Assembly (NCBI GenBank): GCA_000196815.1
Contig: FP929003.1
Span: 1 to 64,000 of the forward strand
DNA: 64,000 bases
Direction: 5' to 3'
From: Nitrospira defluvii
GTDB taxonomy: Bacteria > Nitrospirota > Nitrospiria > Nitrospirales > Nitrospiraceae
The translations under genes were made by a program, and so were the position numbers. This document shows positions 44,566 through 53,245 of the stretch, in pieces. A model generated the notes under the pieces. The model saw only the letters and a program-made list of their open reading frames with translations, was not told the DNA's origin and did no database searches. Numbering within the stretch: position 1 is the stretch's first letter; the number at the start of each line of letters is the position of its first letter.

Positions 44566-44748
44566 CCGGATGCGGACAATGGCCGCCGGGAGCATGTCCA
44601 AGATCCGCAAACCGTGAGTCGTGAACGGTGACATGGAAGGCGACGTGAGACTTCAGTGTCGGACACGGGCGACCTGTTTATGTGTCACGTTGTACGAGGT
44701 GGCGGATGGCCGTTCTCCATCGTCTGCAGTCTGGATAGGCGAAGCCGC

Positions 44749-45426
44749 ATGAACCAGCCGTCACCGGAAATTGTTCACCTCTGTAAGATCGATCCAGTGA
44801 TGAAGCGGGTGATCGGCGAAGTCGGCCCTTATGCGTTGTCACTCCGGGCGAGGCGCTCCCCGTTTGAGTCGCTGGCCCGTGCCATTGCCTATCAGCAACT
44901 GCATGACAAGGCGGCGGAGAGCATTCTTAAGCGGTTCATCGCGCTGTTTCCCGGCCGGCGGTTTCCCCGTCCGGCCGACTTGCTGGCGATGGCGCCGGAG
45001 ACTATTCGCGGCACAGGGTTTTCTCGCGCCAAGATTGCCGCATTGCAGGATCTGGCGGCCAAGGCGATGGATGGAACCGTGCCGACCACGGCCGTGATTC
45101 AACGGCTCGCGGATGATGCCATTGTCGAACGGCTGATCGCGGTGCGCGGCGTCGGACGATGGACCGTGGAGATGTTGCTGATCTTTCAGCTTGGCCGACC
45201 CGATGTCCTGCCGGTGGATGACTTTGGCGTGCGGAATGGATTCCGCATCGCATACAAACGAAAGGCGATGCCGACTCCTAAAGAGCTGCTAGTGTATGGG
45301 GAGCGCTGGAGGCCTTATCGCACGGCAGCAGCCTGGTATCTCTGGCGCGCGGCGGATCAGGCGAAAGTGGTGCGAACACCTCTGTCCGTGGTGACGGTTA
45401 CGGGCAAGCGAGCTCCGAATGGCTGA
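44749..45426 (+). CDS. HhH-GPD DNA-3-methyladenine glycosylase (AlkA-like)
   Basis: This 225-aa protein resembles AlkA-type DNA glycosylases. SLARAIAYQQLHDKAAESILKRF and VERLIAVRGVGRWTVEMLLIFQLGRPDVLPVDDFGVRNG hold the helix-hairpin-helix (GVGRWT) and the GPD motif, with the catalytic Asp in VDDFGV. It excises alkylated purines. The start at MNQPSPE (44749) was chosen because earlier residues do not look family-like. Its last 8 bases overlap the ferredoxin-MBL fusion gene. Confidence 0.9.
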   Translation: MNQPSPEIVHLCKIDPVMKRVIGEVGPYALSLRARRSPFESLARAIAYQQLHDKAAESILKRFIALFPGRRFPRPADLLAMAPETIRGTGFSRAKIAALQDLAAKAMDGTVPTTAVIQRLADDAIVERLIAVRGVGRWTVEMLLIFQLGRPDVLPVDDFGVRNGFRIAYKRKAMPTPKELLVYGERWRPYRTAAAWYLWRAADQAKVVRTPLSVVTVTGKRAPNG

Positions 45427-46294
45427 CGCGCGTAAACGATTGGATGCGAATCGAGCCGGCAACTTCTATGTCGATTCCACCTGTATCAATTGTGATGCCT
45501 GCCGACAATTGGCTCCGTCGAGTTTCGAAGAAGTAGGAGAATATTCTGCAGTGACTCATCAGCCGGCCACCGAATTGGAAACCAGGCAGGCCTATCGCGC
45601 GTTGCTCGCCTGCCCGACCGGGTCGATCGGGGCCGAGCATACGAACCACACCCTCTTGAGTGCCGCGAACGCCGACTTCCCGCTCCCGATTGAAGGGAAC
45701 GTCTACTACTGCGGCTTCAATTCGGAAAAGTCGTTCGGGGCGAACAGTTTCTTCGTGCAGCATCCGGACGGCAACTGGTTGATCGATTCGCCGCGGTATC
45801 TCAAGCCGCTTGTCGATGCCTTCGATCGAATGGGAGGCCTCGCTCATATCTTTCTCACCCATGAAGACGATGTGGCGGAGGCTGCGAGGTATGCGAGCCG
45901 GTTCGGGGCAGAACGGATCATCCACCGTGCGGATGTCCATGCCATGCCCGATGCGGAGGCGATCGTTGAAGGGACGGACGCTCGCGTATACCGTGAAGAG
46001 TTCCGCATCATCCCTGTTCCCGGCCATACGGCCGGTAGCATGTGCCTGCTCTATCGGGATCGATTTCTGTTCACCGGCGATCACCTCTGGTGGGACCCGG
46101 AGGTTCGAGCGCTGAACTCACCCAGGCAACTGGTGTGGAACGCGAGCGCCTTGTTCGAGTCGATCCGTACGCTCGCACAGTATTCCTTTGACTGGGTGCT
46201 GGCCGGTCACGGCGGCCGTGTTCAACTCCCGCGACTGGACATGCAAGCCGCGCTGCATGCTCTGATCGAGGGACGGCGACAAGGTCGGGCATGA
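45419..46294 (+). CDS. Ferredoxin-MBL metallo-hydrolase fusion
   Basis: This 291-aa protein fuses a short ferredoxin-like domain (residues about 15-70, CINCDACRQLAPSSF and a later CPTGSIG, 4 Cys for one cluster) with a metallo-beta-lactamase-fold hydrolase (about 95-280). MBL motifs are FLTHEDDVAEA (H-x-E-D-D in place of HxHxDH), IPVPGHTAGSMCLLY and LFTGDHLW, with a late GHGG. The first motif has lost two histidines, so metal binding may be altered. The fusion implies redox control or delivery of electrons to the MBL part. It overlaps both neighbours by a few bases. Confidence 0.85.
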   Translation: MADARKRLDANRAGNFYVDSTCINCDACRQLAPSSFEEVGEYSAVTHQPATELETRQAYRALLACPTGSIGAEHTNHTLLSAANADFPLPIEGNVYYCGFNSEKSFGANSFFVQHPDGNWLIDSPRYLKPLVDAFDRMGGLAHIFLTHEDDVAEAARYASRFGAERIIHRADVHAMPDAEAIVEGTDARVYREEFRIIPVPGHTAGSMCLLYRDRFLFTGDHLWWDPEVRALNSPRQLVWNASALFESIRTLAQYSFDWVLAGHGGRVQLPRLDMQAALHALIEGRRQGRA

Positions 46295-46968
46295 GGAGCA
46301 TCCTTCCGACAATAGGGGTGGGTCTCTTGCTCATGACGGGTGTCACCATGGCCTTCGGATCAAGCCAGCTTCCTCACGATCAGGCGTTGATCATTGCTGC
46401 GGAGGACAATGATATCGACGCGATCAGGCGGCTGTTGAAGGAAGGCGCCGGCGTCCGGGCTCGTGATCCGCAGGGACGTACGGCCCTGATGGCTGCAACG
46501 TATCGGAACCATGTCGAGGTCGCCAAGTTGTTGATTCAGGCCGGCTCCGATGTGAATGCGCAGGATGCCATACAAAACAGTCCCCTGTTGTTGGCCGGGG
46601 CCAGCGGGTATCTCGACGTTCTGCGAATGACGTTGGCCGCCGATCCGGACTTCACGATCTACAATCGCTACGGAGGCACGGCCTTGATTCCGGCCTGCGA
46701 GCGGGGCCACGTGGAAGTGGTGAAAGAACTGTTGAAGACGAAGATCGACGTGAATCACGTGAACCGGCTGGGCTGGACGGCTTTGCTGGAGGCCATCATT
46801 CTCGGTGACGGCGGACCGGCACATCAGACCATCGTCGGTTTGCTGGTGGCTGCTGGGGCCGATCTTCACCTTGCCGACGGAGAGGGAGTGACGCCCCTCC
46901 GGCATGCCAGACAGAACGGCTATAGCGTCATCGCCGACATTCTCCTGTCGGCGGGGGCACGGGAGTAA
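46291..46968 (+). CDS. Secreted ankyrin-repeat protein
   Basis: This 225-aa protein has a signal sequence (about 1-24, ILPTIGVGLLLMTGVTMAFG) and about six ankyrin units: ALIIAAEDNDIDAIRRLLKEGA, GRTALMAATYRNHVEVAKLLIQAG, NSPLLLAGASGYLDVLRMTLAAD, GGTALIPACERGHVEVVKELLKTK, GWTALLEAI and GVTPLRHARQNGYSVIADILLSAG. The unit pattern TALxxAxxxGHxEVVKxLL is typical. Bacterial periplasmic ankyrin proteins often act beside catalase or peroxidase genes. It overlaps the MBL fusion gene by 4 bases. Confidence 0.9.
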   Translation: MRSILPTIGVGLLLMTGVTMAFGSSQLPHDQALIIAAEDNDIDAIRRLLKEGAGVRARDPQGRTALMAATYRNHVEVAKLLIQAGSDVNAQDAIQNSPLLLAGASGYLDVLRMTLAADPDFTIYNRYGGTALIPACERGHVEVVKELLKTKIDVNHVNRLGWTALLEAIILGDGGPAHQTIVGLLVAAGADLHLADGEGVTPLRHARQNGYSVIADILLSAGARE

Positions 46969-46995
46969 CCGGCAGGGCGTGCCGCCGATCTTCCC

Positions 46996-47346
46996 TCAAC
47001 TCCCTCGATAAGTGCTGTAGCCGAAGGGGCTCAGGAGCAGCGGAATGTGATACGGCTGCGTGACGTCGCGCAGGCTGAAGAGCACGACGACCTCGGGGTA
47101 AAAGGTCGTCACGTTCTGTGATCGAAAATAGGTTGAGACCTCAAACGTGAGGCGGTAGATCCCGGCCTGAAGGCGCAGGTTCGCAGGGTACAAGTCGTCG
47201 CTACGGCCGTCCATATCCGTCCTGCTCTTGCCCAGCACTGTCCAGATTCCCGCCAACCCCTGGCCTTCCAACGTGATGGGCATGCCCTGCGCCGGTCGGC
47301 CTTGCGCAATGTCCAACACATGCGTGCTGATTCGTGACTCGGCCAT
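46996..47346 (-). CDS. uraH: 5-hydroxyisourate hydrolase (transthyretin-like)
   Basis: This 116-aa protein has the HIUase signature: ISTHVLDIAQGRPAQGMPITLE at the N-terminus and the C-terminal YRGS tetrapeptide, which is a hallmark of HIUase versus transthyretin. It hydrolyses 5-hydroxyisourate in uric acid breakdown. No other urate gene lies near it. ATG 47346 follows AAAGGAGGAAGA, and the reading from 47361 adds only MKGGR. It lies just upstream of the oxyR stop on the same strand. Confidence 0.93.
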   Translation of the reverse strand: MAESRISTHVLDIAQGRPAQGMPITLEGQGLAGIWTVLGKSRTDMDGRSDDLYPANLRLQAGIYRLTFEVSTYFRSQNVTTFYPEVVVLFSLRDVTQPYHIPLLLSPFGYSTYRGS

Positions 47347-47371
47347 TCTTCCTCCTTTCATCCTGTGAGGC

Positions 47372-48286
47372 TTATGATCCTGAGGTGATGGGCGTCAGTC
47401 CGGGAATTTTCAACGCAGCGACCGCATCCTGGATTACCGGAATCACCGACGGCCTCGTGAATCCTTTCCGCCACGCCAGCGCAATCCTGCGTTCCGGCAC
47501 CGGCTTCATGAACTCCAGGACAGCCAGTCGCTTGTTCTGATGTTTGGCCGTGACGGCGCTGCAGGGCATGACGGTGATGCCCAGTCCGGAGGCCACCATC
47601 TGACGGATCGTCTCCAGCGAATTGCCCTGCAAACCTTCCGTATCCGACCGGCTGAGTTCCGGGCAGTTCTCCAGGACTTGCTGGCGGAAGCAATGTCCTG
47701 CGTGCGGTAAGAGCACGCGTTCCGTGCTGAGGAGCGCCGAATCGATTTTTGATCGTTTGGCCAGCCGATGGTCGGCCGGCACCACGGCCTTGAATGGTTC
47801 GTCATAGAGGGCTCGGGTGAGAATGCCCGGCTCATCGAAGGGCAACGCAATCATGATCACGTCCAGTTTGCCGCTCTTCAGCATGGCGGTCAGATTGACG
47901 GTCAGATTTTCTTCGATTTCGAGCGGCATACCGGGGGCGCGCTTGTGCAGCAGCGGGATCAAGTCCGGCAAGAGATACGGGCCCACCGTCGCGATCACTC
48001 CGAATCGTAAGGCTCCCACGAGCTGGTTCTTCCCCCGCGCAGCGAGCAGTTTGATCTGATCCGCCTCCTCCAGCACGCGTTGAGCCTGATGGACGATCTG
48101 CTCACCGAGCGGCGTGAGCTCGACGTGATTCTTGCGTCGCTCGAAAATCGCCACCCCCAATTCGTCCTCCAGTTTTTTGATGGCCAGGCTGAGGGCCGGT
48201 TGGGTGACGAACACCCGATCCGCCGCCCGTCCGAAATGACGTTCGCGCGAAACCGCCACGATGTACTGCAGTTCCGTCAGCGTCAT
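47372..48286 (-). CDS. oxyR: OxyR-type LysR regulator
   Basis: This 304-aa LysR-family regulator starts MTLTELQYIVAVSRERHFGRAADRVFVTQPALSLAIKKLE, the HTH part. The peroxide-sensing domain contains GHCFRQQVLENC, in which two Cys lie 9 residues apart as C199 and C208 do in E. coli OxyR, so redox sensing by a disulfide is plausible. It is divergent from a lipoprotein and a di-haem peroxidase gene. In the divergent gap lie AT-rich palindromic stretches (48303-48345). I assign the name from the Cys pair and the context. Confidence 0.88.
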   Translation of the reverse strand: MTLTELQYIVAVSRERHFGRAADRVFVTQPALSLAIKKLEDELGVAIFERRKNHVELTPLGEQIVHQAQRVLEEADQIKLLAARGKNQLVGALRFGVIATVGPYLLPDLIPLLHKRAPGMPLEIEENLTVNLTAMLKSGKLDVIMIALPFDEPGILTRALYDEPFKAVVPADHRLAKRSKIDSALLSTERVLLPHAGHCFRQQVLENCPELSRSDTEGLQGNSLETIRQMVASGLGITVMPCSAVTAKHQNKRLAVLEFMKPVPERRIALAWRKGFTRPSVIPVIQDAVAALKIPGLTPITSGS

Positions 48287-48302
48287 GGTTCCCCTCCACT
48301 GT

Positions 48303-48345
48303 TGATAAGTTCAGTTTATCGTGATGCCATAGACTATCAATTGGA
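48303..48345 (+). promoter_or_regulatory. Candidate OxyR-binding region
   Basis: The 132-base divergent gap between oxyR and the small lipoprotein gene has GATAAGTTCAGTTTATC at 48304-48320 (a loose inverted repeat) and ATAGACTATCAATTG from 48330. These have the ATAG-half-site flavour and 10-bp-like spacing of OxyR sites, but match the consensus only in part. The position, beside the divergent regulator gene, fits autoregulation and control of the peroxidase genes. Confidence 0.35.
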
Positions 48346-48418
48346 CTGATTCTTCGGCAACCGGTATCGTCTCTGTATGACTTCGCAACAAGGCAACCAT
48401 GAAACAAGGAGGTGGGGG

Positions 48419-48625
48419 ATGAGACAGATTGTGATAGCCGTCGGTATGGGGTTCGCCGTGATCATGCTGCAGGCCTGCGCAACGCCGTCGAAGCCAACCG
48501 GTCATCAGACCGTGGCCTCCTCGGAGGGGCAGCAAATGCCCCTGTCGGAAGAAGAATTCATTCAAAAGGTCGAACGGCATATGGAGCGCCAGGATCGGCC
48601 TGGAACGACGCTGCGGTTTCGATGA
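48419..48625 (+). CDS. Small lipoprotein
   Basis: This 68-aa protein starts MRQIVIAVGMGFAVIMLQACA. A lipobox-like LQAC ends the signal, so Cys20 would be lipidated and the mature part anchored in the membrane. The rest is hydrophilic (EEFIQKVERHMERQDRPG). The function is unknown. The ATG at 48419 follows GAGGTGGGG. It precedes the cytochrome c peroxidase by 47 bases and may be part of its operon in the peroxide response. Confidence 0.75.
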   Translation: MRQIVIAVGMGFAVIMLQACATPSKPTGHQTVASSEGQQMPLSEEEFIQKVERHMERQDRPGTTLRFR

Positions 48626-48672
48626 TCCGCACGGGAAGCGCGTCGAAGGAAGAAGGAGCAAGGGAGGAGATC

Positions 48673-49746
48673 ATGGGCAAGATGAGAATCAAGTGGGTGG
48701 TCGGTACCGTGGTGGTGGCGACCGTCGGGGCGATCGGCTTGGCGGCTACCAGGGTCATGGGTGAGCCGTCGGTGGGGCAACCAGGCGCCGTTCCTGCGGC
48801 GCAGGAGGTGCCGCTGGGCTTGGAGGATCCCGGCGGATATATTCCCGCGGACAACCCGCAGACGGCGCGGAAGATCGAATTGGGGCGCTGGCTCTTTTTC
48901 GACAAGCGGCTCTCGAAGAACGGAACAGTGGCGTGCGCAACCTGTCACATGCCGGGCCTGGCATTCACCGATGGACAGCCGGTCTCGACGGGTATTTACC
49001 GGTTGCAGGGCGGACGCAGCGCCCCGACGGCGATCAACCGGGTGTACAGCAAGGCGCAATTCTGGGACGGTCGAGCCGACACGTTGGAGGATCAATCGGT
49101 CGGTCCGTTCGTCAGCCCGGTTGAGCACGGGTTTCTCGACCACAATGAGTTGGTGGGCAAGATCAAGAGCATTGAGGGCTATCGTGCGCTCTTTCAGGAG
49201 GTGTTCGGCCGCGAAGTGACCGTCGGCGATGTGGGCCGCGCGATCGCCGGCTTTCAGCGGACCCTGTTGTCGGGCAACAGCCCGGTGGACCGGTTCGATA
49301 TGGGCGGTGAAGAGCAGGCCTTGAGCGATTCGGCGAAGCGAGGGCTCGAACTGTTTCGAGGGAAGGCCCGCTGCACACGTTGTCACTCGGGGTTCAACTT
49401 CTCCGACGAGAAATTTCACAACCTCGGTATCGGATGGGATACGAACACCGTCGATTTGGGACGCTACATGGTGACGAAGAATGCCGAGGATATCGGCGCG
49501 TTTAAAACGCCCACGTTGCGGGAGATCGCGCGCACGGCGCCGTACATGCACGATGGACGGTTTGCGACGCTCGAGGATGTGGTCCGGTTCTATAACCAGG
49601 GCGGTATCAAGAATCCACATCTCGACAATACCGTGATCCCGCTCGAACTGACCGAACCGGAGCAGCAGGATCTGGTGGCGTTCTTACGGTCGCTCAACGG
49701 CGAAGGGTGGCAGCACGTGGCTGCGCCCGTAGAGTTTCCGAAGTAA
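48673..49746 (+). CDS. Di-haem cytochrome c peroxidase
   Basis: This 357-aa protein has a signal peptide (about 1-26) and two CxxCH motifs, CATCH and CTRCH, as in bacterial di-haem peroxidases. EIGRWLFFDKRLSKNGTVACATCH-like and FQRTLLSGNSPVDRFDMGG are family segments, and TPTLREIARTAPYMHDGRFATLEDVVRFYNQGG forms the C-terminal haem domain. It reduces hydrogen peroxide with electrons from cytochrome c in the periplasm. It is divergent from OxyR, so induction by peroxide is likely. The start was chosen at MGKMRIK (48673) with GGGAGGAGATC upstream. Confidence 0.93.
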   Translation: MGKMRIKWVVGTVVVATVGAIGLAATRVMGEPSVGQPGAVPAAQEVPLGLEDPGGYIPADNPQTARKIELGRWLFFDKRLSKNGTVACATCHMPGLAFTDGQPVSTGIYRLQGGRSAPTAINRVYSKAQFWDGRADTLEDQSVGPFVSPVEHGFLDHNELVGKIKSIEGYRALFQEVFGREVTVGDVGRAIAGFQRTLLSGNSPVDRFDMGGEEQALSDSAKRGLELFRGKARCTRCHSGFNFSDEKFHNLGIGWDTNTVDLGRYMVTKNAEDIGAFKTPTLREIARTAPYMHDGRFATLEDVVRFYNQGGIKNPHLDNTVIPLELTEPEQQDLVAFLRSLNGEGWQHVAAPVEFPK

Positions 49747-49861
49747 GCCGTTCGTTCGCTGATCGGAACGGCCGGGGTCGTGAGGCTCCGGCCGTTGCAT
49801 CCGGCTCTCCGGGCTGCTTGCAAATGGTGGTCCCGTACGGGTAACAGAGAGGGAGAAGAAC

Positions 49862-49897
49862 ATGAGTTCATCGCCGTCCCTGGATACCCATTCGTGA
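49862..49897 (+). CDS. Short leader ORF (11 aa) overlapping next start
   Basis: The ORF MSSSPSLDTHS has a good ribosome-binding site (GAGAGGGAG at about 49847-49855, 6 bases before the ATG). It ends with TGA at 49895-49897, which overlaps the GTG at 49894-49896 (sequence GTGA). This is a layout for translational coupling to the transporter gene, which itself has no clear ribosome-binding site at its GTG. Ribosomes ending the leader could restart on the GTG. It may also be a chance ORF. Confidence 0.4.
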   Translation: MSSSPSLDTHS

Positions 49898-51519
49898 TTG
49901 CTGCTGCCTCCCGCTGGATCGACCGCAATATTCTGGAACTCGCGCGCGACTTCCAGCTTTCCTATCTGCCGCCGCTCATGGTCTACATGGCCGCCGGGAT
50001 TTCCGGTCTGACCGGCATCGTCGGCACGTTTTTCGTCAAAGAGTATTTGGGTCTGTCTGCGGCCTTTCTTGCCGCGTTGGGGTTCTGGGCGGGCATTCCC
50101 TGGGCGCTCAAAATGCCGTTCGGGCACCTTGTCGATTTGTTGTGGCGCTGGAAAAGCCTGCTCGTCTATTTCGGCGCCGCGGTGATTGCGGCGAGTCTGT
50201 TGCTCATGGTCGGCCTGATCGGTCACCGCGAGGCGATGGTCGCCGTGCTGCCCGCTGAAGTGTGGTACGTGCTCAGCGTGTTGTTGTCGCCGATCGGTTA
50301 TGTGATTCAGGACACGGTGGCGGACGCGATGACGGTCGAGGCCGTGCCCAGAGTCGATGAGCGAGGGGTGCCCATCGATGAAGCCAGGCTGAAACTCATG
50401 CACACCACGATGCAGACGCTCGGGCGTGTCGCCATTATCAGCGGGGGTATCCTGGTCGCCCTCATCAATCTGTACCTGTTCAACGGCGTGGAAAGTATGC
50501 CGAAGGAGAAGGTGGCCGCGATTTATGAACAGGTGTATCTGATGGCATTGGTGATCCCGGCTGTATCGGTCCTGGGGGTCATCACCGCGTCGGTTCTTCG
50601 GGTGCGAACCCGGCGGCGGCTGCTCAGCCAGGGTATGACCTCTGAACAGGTAGCCTCGCTGACGGACCGGGCCGCGGAACCCACCAAGCCCAATTGGTGG
50701 ATTCTGGGGGGTAGTCTGCTCTTCGTGCTCTTTACCCTGACGGTCGGGGTCGCAGATTTTGCTTACAGTGAAGAAATCGTGTTCGCCGGGTCGATGGCCA
50801 TCGTCGCGTTGCTCATGGTGCGCCTCACCCGTGAGCTGGCTCCCGACGCGAGGCATGTGCTCGTGGGCACCGCGCTGGTGGTCTTCGTGTTTCGTGCCGT
50901 TCCCGGTCCCGGCGAAGGCGCGACCTGGTGGATGATCGATCAGCTGAAGTTCGATCAGCAGTTCCTGTCGGTCTTGTCGCTCATCGGCAGCGCCCTCACG
51001 CTTGCGGGTATGTTTCTGTTCCGACGATTCATGGCTGAGCGGTCCATTGCCTATGTGGTCGGCTTTCTCACTGTGGCGGCCTTTTTCTTAGGCCTGCCCA
51101 TTGTGAGCATGTACTACGGGCTTCATGAGTGGACGGCGGCTGTGACCGGAGGCGTGGTCGATGCGCGGTTCATTGCCCTCGTGAACACGGCGTTGGAATC
51201 GCCGCTCGGCCAGATTTCCATGATCCCCATGCTGGCCTGGATCGCGAACTCTGCGCCGGCGAATCTCAAGGCGACCTATTTTGCCGTGATGGCGTCCTTC
51301 ACGAACCTCGCGCTGTCGCTCGGCCAACTGGGGACGAAGTATCTCAACGAGCTGTTTGTCGTCACCCGGGAGGTGCGCGATCCGGTGACCAACGCCATCC
51401 AGACCCCCGACGATTATAGCCAGCTCGGAATCTTGTTGATTGTGCAGGCCCTGCTCGGCCTGGCCCTCCCCTTCGCCGCGATTCTATTTGCGCGATACTC
51501 ACGATATCGCAGCGCCTGA
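49894..51519 (+). CDS. MFS-type transporter, folate-biopterin transporter-like
   Basis: This protein of about 541 aa has roughly 12 predicted helices. It reads SYLPPLMVYMAAGISGLTGIVGTFFVKEYLGLSAAFLAALGF, then PFGHLVDLLWRWKSLLVYFGA and SPIGYVIQDTVADAMTVEAV, the latter resembling folate-biopterin transporter proteins. The substrate is not certain. The start is unsettled: GTG 49894 is coupled to the leader ORF, while the frame stays open back to 49780 without a typical sequence. A DedA-rhodanese gene follows 20 bases downstream. Confidence 0.75.
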   Translation: MIAAASRWIDRNILELARDFQLSYLPPLMVYMAAGISGLTGIVGTFFVKEYLGLSAAFLAALGFWAGIPWALKMPFGHLVDLLWRWKSLLVYFGAAVIAASLLLMVGLIGHREAMVAVLPAEVWYVLSVLLSPIGYVIQDTVADAMTVEAVPRVDERGVPIDEARLKLMHTTMQTLGRVAIISGGILVALINLYLFNGVESMPKEKVAAIYEQVYLMALVIPAVSVLGVITASVLRVRTRRRLLSQGMTSEQVASLTDRAAEPTKPNWWILGGSLLFVLFTLTVGVADFAYSEEIVFAGSMAIVALLMVRLTRELAPDARHVLVGTALVVFVFRAVPGPGEGATWWMIDQLKFDQQFLSVLSLIGSALTLAGMFLFRRFMAERSIAYVVGFLTVAAFFLGLPIVSMYYGLHEWTAAVTGGVVDARFIALVNTALESPLGQISMIPMLAWIANSAPANLKATYFAVMASFTNLALSLGQLGTKYLNELFVVTREVRDPVTNAIQTPDDYSQLGILLIVQALLGLALPFAAILFARYSRYRSA

Positions 51520-51539
51520 GCGCGTGGGAGGAGATCGCC

Positions 51540-52490
51540 ATGAACACCTTCCAGTTTCTCGCCGATCACGGCGCCTGGGTCCTGTTCTGGGTGGTCTTCA
51601 TCGAGCAGTTGGGATTTCCGATTCCGGCGATTCCTCTCCTGGTTGCGGCAGGTGCGCTCGTCGGGGCCGGAAAAATGAGCCTCGCCACGGCGCTGCTCCT
51701 GCCGGTGGCCGCTGCGCTCCCGCCGGACCTCGCCTGGTACTATCTTGGTCGTATCAAGGGCGGCAGGGTGCTGGGCTTTCTCTGTCGCCTGTCGCTTGAG
51801 CCGGACTCCTGCGTCAGGGATACGGAAAATCTGTTTCACCGGTACGGGCCACGTGGACTGTTGCTGGCGAAGTTCATCCCCGGCTTCAACACGGTGGCAC
51901 CGCCGCTGGCCGGGATTGTCGGCATGGCCGCGACGACATTCGCGCTGTACGATGTCGCGGGCACGTTCATCTGGGCGGCGGTCAGCGCCGGAGTCGGCGC
52001 GGTATTCAGCAATCAACTGGAGCAACTCGTCGGGTTGTTCGATCAAGCGGGCGGACTTGTGTTCGGGGTGCTGCTCATCGGCCTGGCGGGATTCATCGGC
52101 TATAAGTTCTATTATCGGCAGCAGTTCCTCAGGCATCTGCGCATGTCAAAGATCTCCGTGGACGAGCTCAAACAGCGGCTGGACGCGGGCGAGGCGATCA
52201 GCGTGGTGGATGTGCGGCATCCCCTGTCGCTGCAACTCGATCCGGACACGATTCCAGGCGCCATCAACTTCACCCTGGAGGAGATCGAGCATCGGCACCA
52301 CGAGATTCCTCGCGATCGCGATATCGTGCTGTATTGTACCTGCCCGAATGAAGTCTCCAGCGCCAGGACGGCGTTTCTGTTGAAAAAGAAAGGCATCCAT
52401 CGTGTGCGCCCGCTCGAAGGCGGTCTGGATGCCTGGCGAGAACGGCAGTATCCCGTGGAGCGACGGATGAATGCCGGTGTGAGCGGCTGA
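51540..52490 (+). CDS. DedA-rhodanese fusion protein
   Basis: This 316-aa protein has an N-terminal DedA (SNARE-associated) membrane domain (about 1-200) and a C-terminal rhodanese domain (about 210-310). FIEQLGFPIPAIPLLVAAGAL, LAWYYLGRIKGGRVLGFLCR and AKFIPGFNTVAPPLAGIVGM fit DedA. The rhodanese shows SVVDVRHP and the active-site Cys in VLYCTCPNEVSSARTA. DedA proteins transport or flip lipids, and the rhodanese part suggests a sulfur link. It follows the transporter by 20 bases with GGAGGAGATCGCC before the ATG. Confidence 0.9.
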   Translation: MNTFQFLADHGAWVLFWVVFIEQLGFPIPAIPLLVAAGALVGAGKMSLATALLLPVAAALPPDLAWYYLGRIKGGRVLGFLCRLSLEPDSCVRDTENLFHRYGPRGLLLAKFIPGFNTVAPPLAGIVGMAATTFALYDVAGTFIWAAVSAGVGAVFSNQLEQLVGLFDQAGGLVFGVLLIGLAGFIGYKFYYRQQFLRHLRMSKISVDELKQRLDAGEAISVVDVRHPLSLQLDPDTIPGAINFTLEEIEHRHHEIPRDRDIVLYCTCPNEVSSARTAFLLKKKGIHRVRPLEGGLDAWRERQYPVERRMNAGVSG

Positions 52491-52560
52491 CGGCGTACCG
52501 CTGCGCGGGATAAGGGAGGGTCGCCAGAGGGCGTCTCTGGCTTGCGGAGGGAGTGAACGC

Positions 52561-53175
52561 ATGACACGTCTGGTGATACTGATGATCGCAGGGACCGTGC
52601 TCGTGCCATGCGGCCGTGAGGCAGGCGCCTGGCCGGAGATGTCGACAGCGGGGAGCGAGGCCATGGTCTGGCTCTCGAAAGGGTCCCCGCGTTCGAAGCC
52701 CGCACCGTTGAAGTATAAAGTGGTGGGAGTCTTTCAGAAGGACAAACAGTTTGTCGGTGGTTCGGCTGTCGCCGACGTGACGAAGCAGATCGAGTTCGAA
52801 TTCAAGTGGCCGCTGGAGGAGGGTGTGTCGCCCAAGGTGTTGCCGAATATTCCGACGAAGGCAGAGCATTATCGCGATGGTTCGGCGGTTTGCCCGGCTC
52901 CGATTCTGAAAGGGGCCTATGAGCATTTTGAGTTGAAGAGCATTCTGGTGATGGGGCCGATGTTCGGGCTGGTTGGCGAACGGAGAACGCCGGACATGGA
53001 GGAATATGTCGGCGGTGGCGGCTGCAAGGGCACACACCCGGTTCAGGGGCAGGTGCGCGAGGAACAGGTGCTGGTGACACTCCCTCCCGAGTTCCTCGCC
53101 GGCCAGTTGTCCAAGGGACAGGTCTTCACGCAACAGGATCAGGGATGGACCTGGACCTTTACGCCGGTTCCGTGA
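52561..53175 (+). CDS. Secreted protein of unknown function
   Basis: This 204-aa protein starts MTRLVILMIAGTVLVPCGRE, with a short hydrophobic signal and a Cys near its end. The mature part reads WPEMSTAGSEAMVWLSKGSP, FQKDKQFVGGSAVADVTKQIEFEFKWP and a Gly/Cys-containing VGGGGCKGTHPV stretch. I do not recognise a family. It lies 70 bases after the DedA-rhodanese gene, with GCGGAGGGAGTGAACGC as ribosome-binding site. Confidence 0.65.
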   Translation: MTRLVILMIAGTVLVPCGREAGAWPEMSTAGSEAMVWLSKGSPRSKPAPLKYKVVGVFQKDKQFVGGSAVADVTKQIEFEFKWPLEEGVSPKVLPNIPTKAEHYRDGSAVCPAPILKGAYEHFELKSILVMGPMFGLVGERRTPDMEEYVGGGGCKGTHPVQGQVREEQVLVTLPPEFLAGQLSKGQVFTQQDQGWTWTFTPVP

Positions 53176-53245
53176 GATCCCCTGTCCGGGTTTCCCGCCC
53201 AACCGTTTCTCTCCTGGCATCCCCTGTGCGTTGATGTCCCGATAG

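Noticed and set aside
44568-44590. CCGGATGCGGACAATGGCC as a seventh repeat copy
   Set aside because: Only about 20 bases match the repeat end and no core follows, so it is at most a remnant.
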